In this document: positions 7,389-8,928 of the stretch, one piece after another
How positions within the stretch are numbered: the first letter of the stretch is position 1
Layout of the letters: the number at the start of each line of letters is the position of its first letter
Assembly (NCBI GenBank): GCA_002423265.1
Contig: DIVE01000067.1
Location: 1 to 8,928 of the forward strand
DNA from: Methylophilaceae bacterium UBA6140
GTDB taxonomy: Bacteria > Pseudomonadota > Gammaproteobacteria > Burkholderiales > Methylophilaceae
Reading direction: 5' to 3'
DNA length: 8,928 nucleotides
Translations under genes and position numbers: made by a program
The notes under the pieces: model-generated
Told to the model about the DNA's origin: nothing
Seen by the model: the letters and a program-made list of their open reading frames with translations, nothing else
The model's database searches: none

Positions 7389-8234
7389 ATGCGTCTCGTC
7401 TTTCAGGGCTCATCCATACGCAGCCGGCATCTCGTTGCCATCACACAGCTGTTACCCGCCTATCGCGGCGAACAATTCAATCAGATCGCTGAACACGCCT
7501 ACTACCTGCCCAACCAGCAATCTCTCGGGGCTGAGCTCGCCCAGTTCTGCGCAGCGGAGCAAATCGACTGCGCGCTGGTACATGACCGTCACACGCTGAA
7601 ACACTTCGGCCTCGCCGTGATGGATATGGATTCAACCCTGATCAGTATCGAGTGCATCGACGAAATCGCCGACATGTGCGGTCTCAAGCCGGAAGTGGCA
7701 AAAATCACGGAAAGTGCCATGCGCGGAGAGATCGAATTCGCAGAAAGCCTGCGTCGCCGGGTGAAGCTGCTGAGCGGCCTCGACGAAAGCGCCCTCCACC
7801 GCGTCATCGACGAACGGCTGGCACTCAACCCCGGCGCACTGGAATGGATCGCCGCATGCAAGCAGCATGGCATCAAAACCCTGCTGGTTTCCGGTGGCTT
7901 CGATTTCTTTGCCGATCGCGTGCAGACCATGACCGGGCTCGATTACACATGCGCCAATTCGCTGGAAATCGTTAGCGGCAAGCTTACCGGCAACATCCTC
8001 GGCCATATTGTCGACGCACAGGCCAAGGCTGATTTTCTGACCACGCTGGCGACAGAGCTGGGACTGAAACCCGAACATGTGGTTGCCATCGGCGACGGTG
8101 CCAACGATCTGAAAATGATGGCGGCAGCCGGTGCAGGCGTTGCTTATCATGCAAAACCCATCGTGCAGGAACAGGCCAGCTATGCACTGAACTATTCCGG
8201 CCTCGATGGCCTCATTCACTTATTCACAGTCTGA
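7389..8234 (+). CDS. serB: Phosphoserine phosphatase
   Basis: HAD-superfamily hydrolase of 281 residues catalysing the last step of serine synthesis, O-phosphoserine to serine plus phosphate, in the cytosol. Motif I is DMDST at 79-83 (D79 nucleophile, D81 acid/base), followed by [11 protein letters not shown] in the cap region, motif II is SGG at 168-170, and motif III/IV is GDGAND at 235-240 with the upstream lysine region AKADF (212-216). The N-terminal 70 residues form a short regulatory-type region; the protein is about 40 residues shorter than E. coli SerB (322), a difference confined to that region. ATG at 7389 is chosen because it follows the TATAAT box; the frame stays open much further upstream but only as the antisense of sucC. 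Shine-Dalgarno is weak (AAGA, 7377-7380). The isomerase gene follows after 20 bases. Confidence 0.95.
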   Translation: MRLVFQGSSIRSRHLVAITQLLPAYRGEQFNQIAEHAYYLPNQQSLGAELAQFCAAEQIDCALVHDRHTLKHFGLAVMDMDSTLISIECIDEIADMCGLKPEVAKITESAMRGEIEFAESLRRRVKLLSGLDESALHRVIDERLALNPGALEWIAACKQHGIKTLLVSGGFDFFADRVQTMTGLDYTCANSLEIVSGKLTGNILGHIVDAQAKADFLTTLATELGLKPEHVVAIGDGANDLKMMAAAGAGVAYHAKPIVQEQASYALNYSGLDGLIHLFTV

Positions 8235-8241
8235 AATACTC

Positions 8242-8247
8242 AAGGAG
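8242..8247 (+). promoter_or_regulatory. Strong ribosome binding site fixing the TTG start of the isomerase gene
   Basis: AAGGAG lies seven bases before a TTG at 8255. The protein read from this TTG begins [16 protein letters not shown], a complete signal peptide, and there is no in-frame ATG before the mature domain. The pair therefore decides the start despite the rare initiation codon. Confidence 0.85.
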
Positions 8248-8254
8248 TCACAAA

Positions 8255-8806
8255 TTGTTCAAGCGTTTCCTGATCCCTCTCGCACTGCTGCTGGTGTCAT
8301 TCAGCGCATCTGCACAAGCCGCCATCGTCGAGTTGAAGACCAGCCACGGCCTCATCGTACTGGAACTCAACAGCGAAAAAGCGCCCAATACGGTTGCCAA
8401 TTTTCTGCAATACGTCAGGGACGGTCATTACAACGGCACCATATTCCATCGTGTGATTGCGGGTTTCATGATTCAGGGCGGCGGCATGGACAGGAGTCTG
8501 AACGAGAAAAACACGCGCGAACCGATCAGGAACGAAGCGGATAACGGCCTGACCAATGTCATCGGCTCGATTGCGATGGCACGTACCAGCGACCCGCACT
8601 CGGCGAGTGCGCAATTCTTCATCAATGTCGCCAACAATACTTTTCTCAACCATACCAGCAAGACCGAGCGCGGTTGGGGCTACGCCGTCTTCGGACGCGT
8701 CGTCAAAGGCATGGACGTGGTGCAACGCATCTCCACGCTGCCGACCGATGGCGGTGACGTGCCGTTGCAGACCGTCACCATAGAATCGGCGACCATCAAG
8801 CAGTAA
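8255..8806 (+). CDS. ppiA: Periplasmic cyclophilin-type peptidyl-prolyl cis-trans isomerase
   Basis: Cyclophilin of 183 residues that speeds proline cis-trans isomerisation during folding of exported proteins. The first 22 residues are a signal peptide with a lysine-arginine n-region, a leucine-rich core and an AQA cleavage site before AIVEL, placing the enzyme in the periplasm as for E. coli PpiA (190 residues). Active-site landmarks: [14 protein letters not shown] (63-76, with catalytic R66 and F71, M72, Q74), IAMART (106-111), SAQFFINV (118-125), and [14 protein letters not shown] (143-156). The start is TTG 8255, supported by AAGGAG and by the signal peptide. It follows serB by 20 bases and is likely co-transcribed with it. 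The symbol follows the exported form; a cytosolic PpiB is excluded by the leader. Confidence 0.93.
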   Translation: MFKRFLIPLALLLVSFSASAQAAIVELKTSHGLIVLELNSEKAPNTVANFLQYVRDGHYNGTIFHRVIAGFMIQGGGMDRSLNEKNTREPIRNEADNGLTNVIGSIAMARTSDPHSASAQFFINVANNTFLNHTSKTERGWGYAVFGRVVKGMDVVQRISTLPTDGGDVPLQTVTIESATIKQ

Positions 8807-8821
8807 GCCGTCTACCAGTAA

Positions 8822-8835
8822 GCAGGCTAGCCTGC
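8822..8835. repeat. Palindrome in the convergent intergenic region, possible weak terminator
   Basis: GCAGGCTAGCCTGC is a perfect 14-base palindrome that could form a 5-bp stem with a CTAG loop. It begins 15 bases after the isomerase stop and includes the TAG stop of the converging partial gene (8827-8829). A second small hairpin, CCGG-AATG-CCGG (8835-8846), follows at once. Neither is followed by a T-tract on either strand, so intrinsic termination is uncertain. Confidence 0.4.
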
Positions 8836-8928
8836 CGGAATGCCGGTCAGGCGCGCAAGCTCGGATTCGCTGAATCCGGCAGCGCGCCGCGCCTCGATAT
8901 TGAAAGGCCCGCGTAACGCCGGCGCCTT
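8827..8928 (-). CDS. C-terminal end of an unidentified protein (partial)
   Basis: An open frame enters from the right edge and ends at TAG 8827-8829, giving 33 residues that include ALRGPFNIEARRAAG and FSESELARLTGIPAG. The frame is convergent with the isomerase gene, 20 bases from its stop, which is a normal end-to-end spacing. Composition (Ala, Arg, Glu, Leu rich, helix-like) looks like genuine protein. The SESELARLTGI stretch is reminiscent of a helix-turn-helix segment, but I do not recognise the family and no function can be given from this fragment. Confidence 0.5.
   Translation of the reverse strand, partial: KAPALRGPFNIEARRAAGFSESELARLTGIPAG

Overview
The window looks like a chromosomal stretch from a Gram-negative proteobacterium, most likely a betaproteobacterium with an autotrophic or CO2-fixing lifestyle. 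The basis is an enterobacterial-type GlnB, a glutamine-dependent NadE directly upstream of glnB, a short SerB, a periplasmic cyclophilin, and a bicarbonate transporter of the SbtA type paired with its own PII-like protein. The lineage is an inference from gene content; there is no rRNA or other phylogenetic marker here. Coding density is very high. No mobile element, CRISPR array, tRNA or rRNA was seen, and no gene appears broken.

Minus strand, read from right to left (7262 down to 152): sucC, sucD, a secreted ankyrin-repeat protein, nadE, glnB, a DUF486 small membrane protein, a VOC/glyoxalase-fold protein, an SbtA-like Na+/bicarbonate permease, and an SbtB-like PII protein. Every junction is a 4-bp overlap or a gap of 15 to 65 bases. 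No convincing internal promoter was seen, and a strong bidirectional hairpin terminator (about 97-127) follows the last gene. The nine genes could therefore be one transcription unit of about 7.1 kb, although internal promoters cannot be excluded by eye.

Plus strand, diverging from sucC: serB (phosphoserine phosphatase) and a periplasmic peptidyl-prolyl isomerase, 20 bases apart and probably co-transcribed. A TATAAT box lies about 29 bases upstream of serB. The right edge holds the last 33 codons of an unidentified minus-strand gene converging on the isomerase gene. The left edge (1-96) is unresolved.

The unit combines succinyl-CoA synthetase (TCA cycle), NAD+ synthesis from glutamine, the nitrogen/2-oxoglutarate sensor GlnB, and a bicarbonate importer with a dedicated PII-like regulator. 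Two different branches of the PII superfamily thus sit in one gene cluster, one on the nitrogen/NAD side and one on the inorganic-carbon side. The SbtB-like protein lacks the C-terminal CGPxGC redox tail of cyanobacterial SbtB. This carbon/nitrogen/NAD cluster, with three poorly understood genes embedded in it (ankyrin, DUF486, VOC), is the most interesting part of the window.
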